A stretch of DNA of 64,000 bases, taken from NCBI GenBank assembly GCA_902801885.1, contig CADCJX010000002.1, positions 54,272-118,271 on the forward strand, read 5' to 3'. The stretch comes from an uncultured Bacteroidia bacterium (GTDB lineage Bacteria; Bacteroidota; Bacteroidia; Bacteroidales; UBA932). Made by a program: the position numbers and the translations under genes. The notes under the pieces were generated by a model. The model was not told the DNA's origin and did not search any database. It saw nothing but the letters and a program-made list of their open reading frames with translations. Below, in pieces: positions 35,175 to 45,800 of the stretch; the first letter of the stretch is position 1; each line of letters starts with the position of its first letter.

Positions 35175-36023
35175 ATGACTAATAAAGAGTACTACGTTGA
35201 TGATCTTATGAATGAAGCCCGTCTGGCCTGGTTTTTAGACGATGACCCCGAGCCAGATGTACGAGTTTTCGTAAAAGACGGGAAAGCCGGCGTCTTTATT
35301 TCCTGTACTTCGGGCTACATGGGTTATTCAACGAGGCGGTGTTACTCGGTGGGTGAGCCTTTTTCATACGATAAAGCATATGTTCTTTCGTTCGACCCCC
35401 GCAGTATGAGTGGCAGGCCCGCTCTTTCTTGCTTCTTTGCATTGGGTCAGAAAGGAAGAGCAACCATTTATGTCGTAGAAGCTTATGAGGCAAAACCGCT
35501 TATTGAAAACGTGGCTTCTATGGAGGATGCCATGAATCAGTTTGGGGAAAGAATCGGGGTTAAATTTGCCCCTTGGGTAGATCTCTTAGTTCCACCTCCT
35601 CCTACATGGGAGAGATTAGATTACACTCCCGAAAAGATTACTTCTCTTGAGCCTCACCAAATCTTTGTGTTTGGCAGCAACCTGGAGGGACAACACTCTG
35701 GCGGTGCTGCAAGAGATGCCTATGAGCGTTTCGGGGCAATTTGGGGACAAGGTGAAGGGCTACAAGGTCAGAGTTATGCCCTTCCAACGATGGGGCTTTC
35801 GGAAGACGAGATTAAAGCGCACATAGAAGTTTTTGCTCGTTGCGCTAACGAACATCCCGAGTTTGAATTCCTCGTCACAAAAGTCGGGTGCGGTATTGCT
35901 GGATTTAAGGAGAGAGATATCGCGCCTCTTTTTTTAGACGCTTATTTATATTCGAGAAATATCACTTTGCCGGAGTCCTTTGCTGACATTATTGGACGTA
36001 TACTCCGTGACGAAGAGTACTGA
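35175..36023 (+). CDS. Phage-type (A1S_2505-like) macro-like protein with extra N-terminal domain
   Basis: 282 aa. The C-terminal half (about 155-280) has IFVFGSNLEGQHSGGAARDAYERFGAIWGQGEGLQGQSYALPT and LVTKVGCGIAGF, the pattern of a small phage and plasmid protein family related in look to macrodomains, with a glycine-rich nucleotide-binding-like loop. The N-terminal 150 residues are not recognised. Macro-type proteins bind ADP-ribose-like ligands, but this has not to my knowledge been shown for this family. It may belong to the sigma/AAA+ operon or be transcribed from its own promoter. A terminator follows. Confidence 0.7.
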   Translation: MTNKEYYVDDLMNEARLAWFLDDDPEPDVRVFVKDGKAGVFISCTSGYMGYSTRRCYSVGEPFSYDKAYVLSFDPRSMSGRPALSCFFALGQKGRATIYVVEAYEAKPLIENVASMEDAMNQFGERIGVKFAPWVDLLVPPPPTWERLDYTPEKITSLEPHQIFVFGSNLEGQHSGGAARDAYERFGAIWGQGEGLQGQSYALPTMGLSEDEIKAHIEVFARCANEHPEFEFLVTKVGCGIAGFKERDIAPLFLDAYLYSRNITLPESFADIIGRILRDEEY

Positions 36024-36077
36024 TTACTGGCCGAATAGAATTTAAGATTCTTCTTGCTTGTTTAAGCATCCAAGAAG

Positions 36078-36100
36078 CGCATCCTTTGGGGTGCGTTTTT
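36078..36100 (+). terminator. Intrinsic terminator after the macro-like gene
   Basis: CGCATCC / GGGTGCG hairpin with loop TTTG followed by TTTTT. It lies between convergent genes. Confidence 0.7.
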
Positions 36101-36146
36101 GGGATATTGACGTTATATCTGCTCGAGACAATACTTTCTAATTGCA

Positions 36147-37181
36147 TTATAGAGAAAGCGGTTCATTGCGTTTCATCTCGGCTATGAACGACACCCACAT
36201 CGGCTTTCGCTTGTCAATGCGACCGGGATTGCGAGGACTCACCGGATCCTGTTCGTAAATCGGACAGACGGCGTGGAAGAACTCCGTGGCACGAATCAAG
36301 AGATCCAGCGAGGCCTCCGGCGCATCATGCTCAGTTTCAATAAGAACCAACTTTGTCTTGGCCGGCAGATACGCGCGTGTGCGTCTGGCAATGCCTTTCT
36401 CCCGGGGCGATATGAACATCACAACAGCCGAGTCTTCAAGGTGGTTGGAGGTGTGGATGAATCGACCGTGGCAGTAGTTGCGGTAGTCGCAGATACAGCC
36501 GGTGGCGATGCCGGTTTCTATGAACTTGCCTTCCAGGTTCTTGGCCACAGAACGGCCCCAGCTGCCGTGTAGGAAGAAGAAGCTCCTCACCCCGGCGAAG
36601 TCCGCCGGAGTCATCGGCGTGTCGTCATTGAGGCAGAGGGTGAAGGGATACTCGGGAAGGGACTTGTACTTCTTCAGGTCCACGTCCGGCTGGAAGATCC
36701 GGGTAAGGACGGCGAAGTAGGAGAAGGAGGTCCCGGAAGAAACAAATCCTTCGCCGGTATTCGGCATCGGGGTGCAGAAACACTTGTCGGAGCCTGCTTT
36801 CAGGAAGAGTTTCCGGGCTTCGTTCCGGTCACCGGAGGAGAAGCACAGGGCAGACGTCTTGCCGGGATTGACGTCCAGAGAACGCTTGGAGGCAAAGACG
36901 ATATCGTTGTTGTGCCCGCCCTTGCTGAACAGCAGAATCTTGCCGGTCTTCAGTGCCGCGTCACTATATGAGTTGAAGGTATACGGCGAAACGGAAACGG
37001 CAACCCCACCACGAGCCCCGTAACACAAGGCCGCAAAATCACTGGCAGACTCCGTCCCGCCCGAGCCGGTTCCCACAAGAGGCTCAGAGGGATTGGACAT
37101 GAAGAAGGAATGGATGGAACTAAGGTCTGCCACCTGAGCCGCATCGAGGATGCCCGGAAGAATGTCTTTGGTATCAATCAT
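36147..37181 (-). CDS. SIS-domain-like protein of the island
   Basis: 344 aa. The N-terminal half resembles a phosphosugar-binding SIS fold: LVGTGSGGTESASDFAALCYGARGG, then TGKILLFSKGGHNNDIVFASKRSL and TSALCFSSGDRNEARKLF. In place of sugar isomerase catalytic residues I see nothing diagnostic. The second half includes FFFLHGSWGRSVAKNLE and KLVLIETEHDAPEASLDLL, which could be a second SIS-like repeat. SIS proteins bind phosphorylated sugars or act in signalling; the role here is unknown. It is the last gene of a minus-strand group within the defence island. Confidence 0.6.
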   Translation of the reverse strand: MIDTKDILPGILDAAQVADLSSIHSFFMSNPSEPLVGTGSGGTESASDFAALCYGARGGVAVSVSPYTFNSYSDAALKTGKILLFSKGGHNNDIVFASKRSLDVNPGKTSALCFSSGDRNEARKLFLKAGSDKCFCTPMPNTGEGFVSSGTSFSYFAVLTRIFQPDVDLKKYKSLPEYPFTLCLNDDTPMTPADFAGVRSFFFLHGSWGRSVAKNLEGKFIETGIATGCICDYRNYCHGRFIHTSNHLEDSAVVMFISPREKGIARRTRAYLPAKTKLVLIETEHDAPEASLDLLIRATEFFHAVCPIYEQDPVSPRNPGRIDKRKPMWVSFIAEMKRNEPLSL

Positions 37182-37230
37182 ATATAGGTCTTATATCCTA
37201 TATACTGCGTACCAGACAAAATCTTACCCA

Positions 37231-37602
37231 CTAAACGACACCTTTGATGGACAGTTCATAATAACCGACCCACTTACGTTCGGGACGAACGATATAGTGT
37301 CTATAAGGATTCGGGTACACGTCGATGAAATATATCGGGAAACGGGCGTATGCCCCGATAAGTTTCTTGCCGTTAGGGACTTCCTTCCAGTTGGGGACAA
37401 AAAGCGCCCTATCGTAAAGCTTATACGCGACGAACTCTCCCGTCTTGTTATTGATAGTTACCGGGCCATCTAGATCTTCATCCCACAATTCCAGGACCCG
37501 ATAGGCCTCCTTGAGGCTCCTGCAGACTTCTGCGGAAGAGACTTCGTATTCTTTTTTCCCAGCGACTTTGGTCAACTTATAGACCGCATACTTCTGTGCC
37601 AT
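37231..37602 (-). CDS. Hypothetical protein
   Basis: 123 aa from the ATG at 37602 (MAQKYAVYKLTKVAGKKEYEV); the frame runs 32 codons further upstream, overlapping the nuclease gene, which is unlikely. It is beta-rich with many aromatic residues (YFIDVYPNPYRHYIVRPERKWVGYYEL). No family is recognised. It lies between a PD-(D/E)XK-like protein and the SIS-like protein on the same strand. Confidence 0.6.
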   Translation of the reverse strand: MAQKYAVYKLTKVAGKKEYEVSSAEVCRSLKEAYRVLELWDEDLDGPVTINNKTGEFVAYKLYDRALFVPNWKEVPNGKKLIGAYARFPIYFIDVYPNPYRHYIVRPERKWVGYYELSIKGVV

Positions 37603-37670
37603 ATCATGTGGTTTCCCTAAAGATAGAGTTTTTACTGCACAAAGCAAAAAGCAGTGTATAAAGCCAAAGA

Positions 37671-38141
37671 CTAAGCGTCCTTGAGACTCTCGTAGCACGC
37701 CATCAACTTATGGAAGCCCTCCTTGGTCAGAAGAACCGCACGCGTTTCACCTCCCCTTTTTCTCAATGGAGCTTCAGAACCGTCAACAGGCACATTGAAA
37801 TAGACTTTGAAAGGAGGGATAGTGGAGTACTGCATGAACTCCTCCACGGAGTACTCTTTAAAATCGAAGACCGTGTCCGCCTCGTCGGCCTTCACTACGA
37901 CGAAACGATAGTGCGCCGAATCTTTCAGGGCTTGCTTCCACTCAGTCATCGTCGCTGCGCCGAAGTAACGGTCGGTACGGTGTGTCATCTTAATTTCGAA
38001 GTACCAGGTCTGCCCGTCGCGCGTTGCGGTAATATCGGCGGGGGCACCGGTAACGCGGGCCTGAAAGCCGCGGGTTTCGAGTTCCTTGATGAAGGCCTGC
38101 TTGGCCAATACGTCAGATTTCTTGTTCTTCTTCTCAGTCAT
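37671..38141 (-). CDS. Probable PD-(D/E)XK nuclease-fold protein
   Basis: 156 aa. Helix KQAFIKELETRGFQARVTG, then APADITATRDGQTWYFEIKMT, which gives the D-x(n)-ExK signature of the PD-(D/E)XK fold (Asp in ADIT, Glu and Lys in FEIKM). Such folds occur in restriction endonucleases, Holliday resolvases and DUF3883-like modules. The small size suggests a single-domain nuclease or a recruited DNA-end sensor. It lies in a minus-strand group close to Vsr. Target unknown. Confidence 0.65.
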   Translation of the reverse strand: MTEKKNKKSDVLAKQAFIKELETRGFQARVTGAPADITATRDGQTWYFEIKMTHRTDRYFGAATMTEWKQALKDSAHYRFVVVKADEADTVFDFKEYSVEEFMQYSTIPPFKVYFNVPVDGSEAPLRKRGGETRAVLLTKEGFHKLMACYESLKDA

Positions 38142-38192
38142 ATTGATGTCTTTTTTACAAATACTTATATGCGATTGGATTCTTACTGCTCG

Positions 38193-38942
38193 CTACTTAT
38201 TTCTAACCATATTGTCCTGGTTAACATAGTTCCAATAGATAAATGTCCGCGCTCGGGCATATAAAGTGCGCCAATCGTAACTGGACAGTGTTTCAACAAC
38301 GCGTGTAACGGAAACTTTCTCGCCAGTCGCTTCATCAACGAAGATTTCCGAATAGTGACGCCCTAGTATAAATAACATAGACTCACTGGCCTCAAAAACG
38401 GAACCCAGGGAAAAGCCCTGGTTAGCCACGGTAAAGTCTTGCTCCTCATTCATCCGGTATTCAAACTCCACGATGTCTTTCTCAAGATCGCCGCTCCCGA
38501 AGAGGGTGAAGGCGTCGTCGACGAATGAGATTCTGTCCGCATCCAACGCCCGGATAGACCGAAGTCCTGCTTTTGAAAGATTCTTCTCCTCGTCAGAACT
38601 AGAGGGGACGTCTGTTTCGTCGTGAGTCATATCCCACAGAAGGCGAGCCAAAGCCGACTTGAGGAAAGCATTTTCGTCAATGGCAACGTCGGCGACGGTC
38701 TGGCAATCCGGGCAATCGGAGAAATCCTTTATTGAACGCTCTAGAAAAACCCGAGCATTGGAATCGAAGTATTCCGTCCCCCTATCTCCGCGACTGAAAT
38801 AAACGATTCCCAGGCTGTGGAAGTACACAATATACTTAAGGTCGAGTTCGGGTGCAGGATCCCCGCATAGAGCAATTAAGCCGCTACGGTCGGTTTTGAT
38901 AAGGTTGTCGGCAATGGACAAGAGAGAAGTGTCTTTATACAT
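38193..38942 (-). CDS. Hypothetical protein of the defence island
   Basis: 249 aa, acidic, mainly helical, with FSDCPDCQTVADVAIDENAFL (a CxxC pair) in the middle and an aromatic C-terminus (YARARTFIYWNYVNQDN). No signal peptide or membrane segment is visible, and I do not recognise a family. It is on the minus strand between Vsr (144 bp upstream) and the PD-(D/E)XK-like gene (51 bp downstream). Confidence 0.6.
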   Translation of the reverse strand: MYKDTSLLSIADNLIKTDRSGLIALCGDPAPELDLKYIVYFHSLGIVYFSRGDRGTEYFDSNARVFLERSIKDFSDCPDCQTVADVAIDENAFLKSALARLLWDMTHDETDVPSSSDEEKNLSKAGLRSIRALDADRISFVDDAFTLFGSGDLEKDIVEFEYRMNEEQDFTVANQGFSLGSVFEASESMLFILGRHYSEIFVDEATGEKVSVTRVVETLSSYDWRTLYARARTFIYWNYVNQDNMVRNK

Positions 38943-39086
38943 ATGTCAATCTTGATAATCTTAACATACATACTGTTTATCTGGTCTTATCTTACATGCC
39001 GTCCTGAATAATCATGTCAATAATAAACAAGGGACCCGGCCCGGAGTGACTCAAAATAAAACAGAATAAGAACGAAGGGGAAAGGG

Positions 39087-39623
39087 TTATAGGGATTTCA
39101 CCTCCTCCAAGAGAGATTGTTCTCTTTTTTTCCGAACCTTCCTCTCCTGCCGGTACTCTTCCCGAGCTTTTCTTCTTTCTTCTTGGGCGGCTCGATATGC
39201 TTCTCCGTTCCGGACAATCTCGGCAGAAACCCGGGCGACGGTATCGTCAAGGTTCGCCTTCTTCAGCTGGCACTCCCAGACGATGACCACGCTCCAGCCT
39301 TTTGCCTCCAGCTTTCGCCAGACTTCCTGATCCCGCTCCTGGTTCCGGGCAACCTTTGCCATCCAGAACTCGGTGTTAGTCTGGGGAACAGTATAATACT
39401 TACAGTCCTTGTGGCCATGCCAGAAGCAGCCGTGCACGAAGATAACCGTACGATACTTTGGCAGCACGATATCCGGGCGGCCAAGTAGACGCTTGTCGTT
39501 CACCCGATAACGGAATCCCCGGTGCCAGAGCGAGCTACGCAACTGCAACTCCGGTTTTGTTGATGCGGAGTGAATGGCTGCCATATTCCGATGGCGCTGT
39601 TCTATTGTAAGGACGTCAGACAC
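39087..39623 (-). CDS. vsr: Very-short-patch mismatch repair endonuclease (Vsr)
   Basis: About 178 aa from a GTG at 39623 (MSDVLTIEQRHRNMAAI), which fits the E. coli Vsr start; an ATG at 39686 would add 21 residues. Vsr core: SASTKPELQLRSSLWHRGFRYRVND, catalytic region GRPDIVLPKYRTVIFVHGCFWHGHKDC and NTEFWMAKVARNQERD, then GWSVVIVWECQL. It nicks DNA 5' to T in T:G mismatches formed when 5-methylcytosine deaminates. The cytosine-5 methyltransferase at 50156 is the expected partner. The C-terminal 45 residues are highly charged and coiled-coil-like. Confidence 0.92.
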   Translation of the reverse strand: MSDVLTIEQRHRNMAAIHSASTKPELQLRSSLWHRGFRYRVNDKRLLGRPDIVLPKYRTVIFVHGCFWHGHKDCKYYTVPQTNTEFWMAKVARNQERDQEVWRKLEAKGWSVVIVWECQLKKANLDDTVARVSAEIVRNGEAYRAAQEERRKAREEYRQERKVRKKREQSLLEEVKSL

Positions 39624-39689
39624 ATCTAATAGTTTTCTTTTTCTTAACGAAGATACAAACTCTCTTTTATCATTCCTAATTCGCAATCA

Positions 39690-39720
39690 TTGGAGAAGAG
39701 CTTGATTATTCTTACCTTTG
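39690..39720 (+). promoter_or_regulatory. Promoter of the Druantia-like block
   Basis: TTG at 39690-39692, a 20-bp spacer and TACCTTTG at 39713-39720 match the full consensus. The predicted leader to the ATG at 39902 is about 175 nt, AT-rich, and holds no gene that I can support. Confidence 0.65.
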
Positions 39721-39901
39721 AAAGGTTAACCATTGATATAATTGTACATACCAGATAAGACCCTGGAAACGAGAAGAGTTAATGGTGGCTTTTATCGTCA
39801 TCATTTAACCCTTGTTTGGGATCTTTAGCTGTATTACTCCTAAAATGATATGACAGAGTATATGTTGGATACTAATTAATCGCAACCAAGGATTTACTGT
39901 T

Positions 39902-42832
39902 ATGGATATCAAAGGTTGGAGTAATCTCATTTATCGGTACTACTTCGAGAAAGGATCGAGGGAACGAGTTATATTACACATCTCTATGCAAGATCTTCTT
40001 GATTTTGCGAAAGATGAGGATGTGGAAATATATAAAGACAAATGTGCGTCCTCCTTTAATGACGAGGATCTCATTAAGGACTTTGTGCACAAATTTTGGA
40101 TCTGTCCTAGTGGCAATAAGAGCCTAAAAGACCTAGAAAGGAAGATTAATCAAATAACGGCATTAGCTAAAGTGGAGGGAAACTTTGTCCTTCTGCTCTC
40201 GATTCTTGCCATCTTAATCATGCCGTTTTGTGAAAATGACGAACTGGAACTCCACGGGAACGACTATTATGGACATTTGCTTCCTTTTCTTCAGTCACAC
40301 CGTTTTGCTGATAAAGTTAATTCTTCAAACTTTCTGGCCAACATTAAACTGGACGAGATCTGGGTAATGGTAAACCGTTGGGCGGCAGATAATGGACTTC
40401 CATTCCAATCGAGTGGGGTTCTTTCAGAAAACGGTACAAAACAGTATGTTCGTTCTTTGATGAGAGAGTCCCTCCTTTCTCCATCAAAATTACAAAAGTT
40501 CTGTTTCCTTTTTGACCACGCAGGCCTTGTACCCAAAATCAATATTGAAGATGATCGCTTATTGTCTGCATTTTCAAATTATTATTCGAGTATCAGTATC
40601 ACTCCAACAAAATACAGACAACTCACCAGCAAAGAATTCCGCGAATACCTCTTAAGTGTACTGAGGAATGAATATGAGAACTGGGATGGGACGACGCGAA
40701 TAAAAGAGCGCGATCGCCGTACGGGTAAAACTCGGGTAGAAGCTGGCAATACCGCATATCCCCTGCTTCTGCAGATGGACTTTGACACGAATAGCCTGAA
40801 CTGTTCATTCGCTTTTCAGCTCTACTGTTCAGATATCGACGACATGGATTATATGACTTTCGTCGCGGATACAAACAAAAAGAAATACCCTGAAGTATAC
40901 ATCAAAAATGACGGGTTTGCTAATCGGCTTTTTTGTATAGACGAGGCTGAACTTCCGACTATTTTTGCGAACAGACAAGGAGCTTATGCTGTTCATGAAG
41001 AAACGGATAACTCTTTGAGAGCCAGACATGTGGTTACTGATTACTATATTCTGCGTCTATATAAGAATCGATATATTGCCACGAATGAATTTGTTAAAGG
41101 CGACTTTTATTTTGCAATTATCAGACATGATACCACCGATGATTTCTCTATATGGCTCAAAGAAAATGCAGCAAGCCTTATTACGGATAATGCTTTAGGT
41201 GGTTATTATTCCGTGTTCCGTATTGAACACGCCGTTTCGGAATTACCTAACAAGAATAATCTCCGTTTCAAAACAGAAATCAGATGTAAGTCTATTAATA
41301 ATCTTGAAATTAAAACCGATTCGGACACCGATACCGTTTTTTTATCTACTCTATTGCCTGCTCAGTTTAGTATCTCTGGAGTTGATATCTCCAACGACAG
41401 GATCTATGCTGTATCAGTTAACCCTTCGTATCGTTTCTCCTCGGCATTAACGTATGACACTCAGAAGAACCTTTGGATTCTAAAGGTGTTTACCAATTTC
41501 TTTCAACTCCAGACTGAGTTTCAGCTATATTGTAATGAGATGCCTATCCCATATAGCCGAACATATAGATTCAAAGAGTTCTCGCTGCCAACGCATTTCA
41601 GAGAGTTGCCTCTAGACCAGTGGGGCGGCCTAAGTGAGGTTCCTCTGTCATCAGGTCTCGAATTGCCCACTAATGTCATTGGGAAAAACCTGATTAATTG
41701 GACCATGCTAAAAATGCAAATGCAAAAAGCGCCTACGGTTCCTAATAATCAGGGCCGATATATGGGGAAAGATTATTTGCTCTATGCCATAACGTCTGCT
41801 TCATTTGAAACGTCCCGTAGGATTATCACCCTGCAATGGATCAAAGAAATCAGAGACAGAATTTCCAGTGAGTTTGAAGATGACACAACCTGTTTACTCA
41901 CTGACAAGTATTCGTTAAGCAATGCTCTTGCAGACTATTTCCGTATGGGATATATAAACTATACCTATACGGACGATGGCCTCTCTCTTACTGCGAATCG
42001 CCCAACTTTAATTCTCCTAACACCAAAATTCACACGCTCTATTCACCCCGGCTTGCAAGGGAAAAACATCGTCTCTGTCTCATGTGTGGAGAATAGTTTC
42101 AAATGTCTGTTAACCGGTGGACGGACTATTGAGTTAATACACAGAATTGAGAAGTATCAACAATCATTGGGCTTTCGGATAGAGTACCTTGAGATAAACG
42201 ACCCCTTACAACCACAAACTATTTACATTCATGCAGATGAACGATCCGTCTTTCGAAATCTCGCTGAAAGATGCGACCTTCTGTACCAGGATAATATTTA
42301 TGCAAATGCATTATTAGAATCTTTGCCAACTGTAGAAGATTATATCTCTTTCAAAAAAGCCACCGGTGAGGAACGAGACCTATTCGCCGTTCCCAGCCGA
42401 CGTGTAATTGATTATCGGAGAATGGCCGAACTATATCCGGAAAGGCAGGCAAAGGGACAAGCAATCTCCAATTACGAAATTGATAAAGAGGATTTTAATC
42501 CTGAAAGCGATGTCGTTACCTTTTTCCCGGGGACCCGGGATGAAACGACCATTATGATTGACGATGGACGGATGGTGGAGATTGATAAGTACTGGGGATT
42601 TTTTGTAGGGATGTTCAAATCCAACGCAAAAGTTCTTCTGCATGACCCGGATCGGGCACAAATCAGTTTACCGCAACAATTTAGACTTCCATTGTTATAT
42701 GCCAGAGCACTTACGCTTATGATCGGGACGACTCCCGATTCCGTGTTTGGTAGTCGGACTTACAGCATCGGTGAAAATCCTTTTACTTTTGGGAGCCGCC
42801 CAGAGGCCATTTTAAAGAAACTAGGACAATAA
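39902..42832 (+). CDS. Large unknown protein upstream of the DUF1998 helicase (Druantia DruH/DruG-like candidate)
   Basis: 976 aa without a domain that I recognise. It is neither membrane nor secreted: soluble, mixed alpha/beta, with a beta-rich middle (about 280-560) and a C-terminal part with PLLYARALTLMIGTTPDSVFGSRTYSIGENPFTFG. It is the first gene after a strong promoter and lies 12 bp ahead of a 2075 aa helicase. In Druantia defence loci the DruE helicase is accompanied by long proteins of unknown fold (DruH in type III, DruF and DruG in type II), so by position and size this is the likely counterpart; homology is not shown. Confidence 0.7.
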   Translation: MDIKGWSNLIYRYYFEKGSRERVILHISMQDLLDFAKDEDVEIYKDKCASSFNDEDLIKDFVHKFWICPSGNKSLKDLERKINQITALAKVEGNFVLLLSILAILIMPFCENDELELHGNDYYGHLLPFLQSHRFADKVNSSNFLANIKLDEIWVMVNRWAADNGLPFQSSGVLSENGTKQYVRSLMRESLLSPSKLQKFCFLFDHAGLVPKINIEDDRLLSAFSNYYSSISITPTKYRQLTSKEFREYLLSVLRNEYENWDGTTRIKERDRRTGKTRVEAGNTAYPLLLQMDFDTNSLNCSFAFQLYCSDIDDMDYMTFVADTNKKKYPEVYIKNDGFANRLFCIDEAELPTIFANRQGAYAVHEETDNSLRARHVVTDYYILRLYKNRYIATNEFVKGDFYFAIIRHDTTDDFSIWLKENAASLITDNALGGYYSVFRIEHAVSELPNKNNLRFKTEIRCKSINNLEIKTDSDTDTVFLSTLLPAQFSISGVDISNDRIYAVSVNPSYRFSSALTYDTQKNLWILKVFTNFFQLQTEFQLYCNEMPIPYSRTYRFKEFSLPTHFRELPLDQWGGLSEVPLSSGLELPTNVIGKNLINWTMLKMQMQKAPTVPNNQGRYMGKDYLLYAITSASFETSRRIITLQWIKEIRDRISSEFEDDTTCLLTDKYSLSNALADYFRMGYINYTYTDDGLSLTANRPTLILLTPKFTRSIHPGLQGKNIVSVSCVENSFKCLLTGGRTIELIHRIEKYQQSLGFRIEYLEINDPLQPQTIYIHADERSVFRNLAERCDLLYQDNIYANALLESLPTVEDYISFKKATGEERDLFAVPSRRVIDYRRMAELYPERQAKGQAISNYEIDKEDFNPESDVVTFFPGTRDETTIMIDDGRMVEIDKYWGFFVGMFKSNAKVLLHDPDRAQISLPQQFRLPLLYARALTLMIGTTPDSVFGSRTYSIGENPFTFGSRPEAILKKLGQ

Positions 42833-42844
42833 TGTAACAACAAT

Positions 42845-45800
42845 ATGGCAAAGTATCTAATTAACCCGATCTATGCATACAAAGACATAAAGGATAATTT
42901 CCTTCTTTATGTTAAGACTGCATTTGGCACCCGCTATGCCAGTATCGAAAAAGAACGAGACGAACTCCTTCGCACAGATCAGGTGGCTTCCAGAGAGCCG
43001 TGGATAGAGCCTCTCCCTTCCTATGAGAATGTTGACATGGAGAATGGTGAGAAACTTAAGATTTCCACTTTACGACCTTCTGACTTACCTGGATTGAATG
43101 ATTCCGCTCGGCAGCTTTTTAAAGAGTTCATTAATCAAGGTCTTATCAGTGGCGATTACCCGATCTATCGTCACCAGGCAGAAATGTTGCGCAAGGCTCT
43201 TTCCGGGAAAAATTGCATTATCACATCCGGTACCGGCTCGGGTAAAACAGAATCGTTCATGCTTCCTATGCTTGCCGATATCATAGCAGAGGCGGAAAGA
43301 GAGTGGAAACAACCTATTTCTTATAGCGAGAACGCATGGTGGAAAGCGAATAACGGGGCCGCATTGTCTAAAGATGATATCTTTATTTTTCCGGCGGGAG
43401 CAACCAAGGGCACTCCTGGATTACTTGCCCCAGTGGCAATGCAACGTCCTAATGAGCAAAGGGATGCTGCCGTTCGTGCACTTATTATCTACCCCATGAA
43501 TGCTTTGGTTGAAGACCAGATGACACGTCTTCGCGATGCTTTGGATAATGACAATGTCCAAAAGTGGATGACCAAGCGATTAAATGGTAACCGTATTTTC
43601 TTTGGCCGTTACAATGGCGCGACGCCGACATCAGGATACCCGAAATACAAGGAGTCTTCAGTGAATTCACGTATTTATGAGAATTTGCTCAAGGCAATGC
43701 TCAAACTCGATTCTACGACGGATGATACGCTGAAATTGCTGGATACGACAGGCCTTTCTGAAGAAGAAATAAAACGGAATAAAGAAAAGTATATAATCCG
43801 TCGAACCATTTCTCAGCTAGTCAAAGGCCGTGACGGGATTCCGTCTTCAGAAATGCGTTCCCGTTTTGATATGCAGCAAACGCCTCCTGACATTCTCATC
43901 ACAAACTATTCCATGTTGGCCATGATGCTTATGCGAGAGGTAGACAACCCGATTCTCGCTAAAACGCGAGCGTGGTTATTGAATGACCCCTGGCGATCTA
44001 ATCAAGCCGACAAACCTCAACACATCTTCCATCTAGTAATTGATGAGTTGCATTTGAACCGCGGTACATCTGGAACAGAAACGGCATATCTTATCCGCTT
44101 ACTACTTAACCGCTTGGGACTGGCTCCTGATAGCCCTCAACTTCGTATTCTGTCTTCCTCTGCATCTTTGGAGATCAGCGGGGAGAAAAAGGACGATAGT
44201 TTGAAATTCCTGAAGGGATTCTTTGGATGTGAGTTTACGACAGAAAACGTAGTTGAAGGACACTATGTACAGTCAAAACAGTGCTATTCCTCTCTTCTGC
44301 CAATTGATCCCTTTGTTAAAGTCTATAATCTCTTTTACGAGAATCCACTATGCTTTGAAGAATACGCGAGCAACGACCAGGTTAAGGAATATGTGGACGC
44401 AACCTGCCATGAGGCCGCTCAAATACTTGCTGTTTATGCAAATTATAAACTACCAGAAGCCGACGGACTTGTTCAGCTACTGGATGTTGTAGCCTCAGAT
44501 GAACTTGCCATAGTTAAGCGGTTGTCCGACACTTTTGATTTAGGGGAGATTGGTCACAATCGCGCCCTCCCTTTTTGCAAAGGGAAAGGCGAGACAGATT
44601 CTCCAGAAGAATGGGGGGGACATTATTTTGCCACTAGCCTTTTCGGTGACTCAAACGAAGAGGATACGGCCAAAGCCGCTGAAGGTTTTATAATATTACG
44701 AGGTCTATATGATATTTTCGACAAAAAAACATACGGTGTTGATTGTGGTGCCATGCAGCGTTTCCGCTTCCATCTTTTCTATCGGAATATAGATGGACTT
44801 TGGGCAACACTGGATAAATATGATGAACAGAACGATAGGCCTGTTGGTAAGCTTCATGCCCATTCCCGTGATATAGACGGGGAGAAACGAGTGCTCGAGC
44901 TGCTCTATTGTGAACAATGCGGTACAGTTTTTTACGGCGGGAAACGACATGCTTACAGAGAACTTGGAAGTGGGAAATGGATAACTGACATTCTTCCCAC
45001 AAGTTCAAATTTGGAGGATCTTCCCGAACGTCAGAGCCAGGTGATGGTTGAAAAGCGGAGTTATCGTGAATTTGCTGTTTTCTACCCAATCCCTGACAGT
45101 TGGAGCGACGACTTTGTTGACCGGAATCTCCGGGAGCAAGAAGTCCCTATGTTTCATAAACTTGGCTTCGGGAAAGATGAACGTGATGCGGATTGCGAAT
45201 GGCAACTTGCATATTTAGACGAAAAGACTGGATTCGTCACTCCTTCTTCGAATGGTGCTTCTCATCCCGGGATACGTGGTTTTCTCTATACAGTACCCGA
45301 TCTAGATGGAGAACAGAACATTGACGCTGCAACTAATGCACCAGCCTTACCCTGTCATTGTCCATACTGTGCATCCAATAAATATGGGAGAGCATATCGT
45401 TCCCCTATTCGAGGTTTCCGAACTGGTTTTAATAAAGTGACTCAGTTATACGCTCGTGAGCTTTTCTATCAGCTCCCGACACTGCATAACCGTAAACTGG
45501 TGACATTCGCCGATAGCCGTCAAGATGCGGCAGTTGTGGCAAATAGCATTGAACGCGAACAGTTTACCGACTTAATGCGTGATATCGTTGTTGAAAAATG
45601 CACTTTAGACGAGACGATAGATTATGCTGCCAAACGAAATGATCTGATTGAGTTGATAAATGAGAAGAAGGCGGCTAATGATACGCTTGCTGATCCTCAT
45701 GCTACTAGCCAAGATAAACGTCGAGCCCAGTGGCTACTCAACAGCATTGAAGACGAAATTGTGGCATTACAAGATGTCCTTTCCCGCACGGTTCCTGTCG

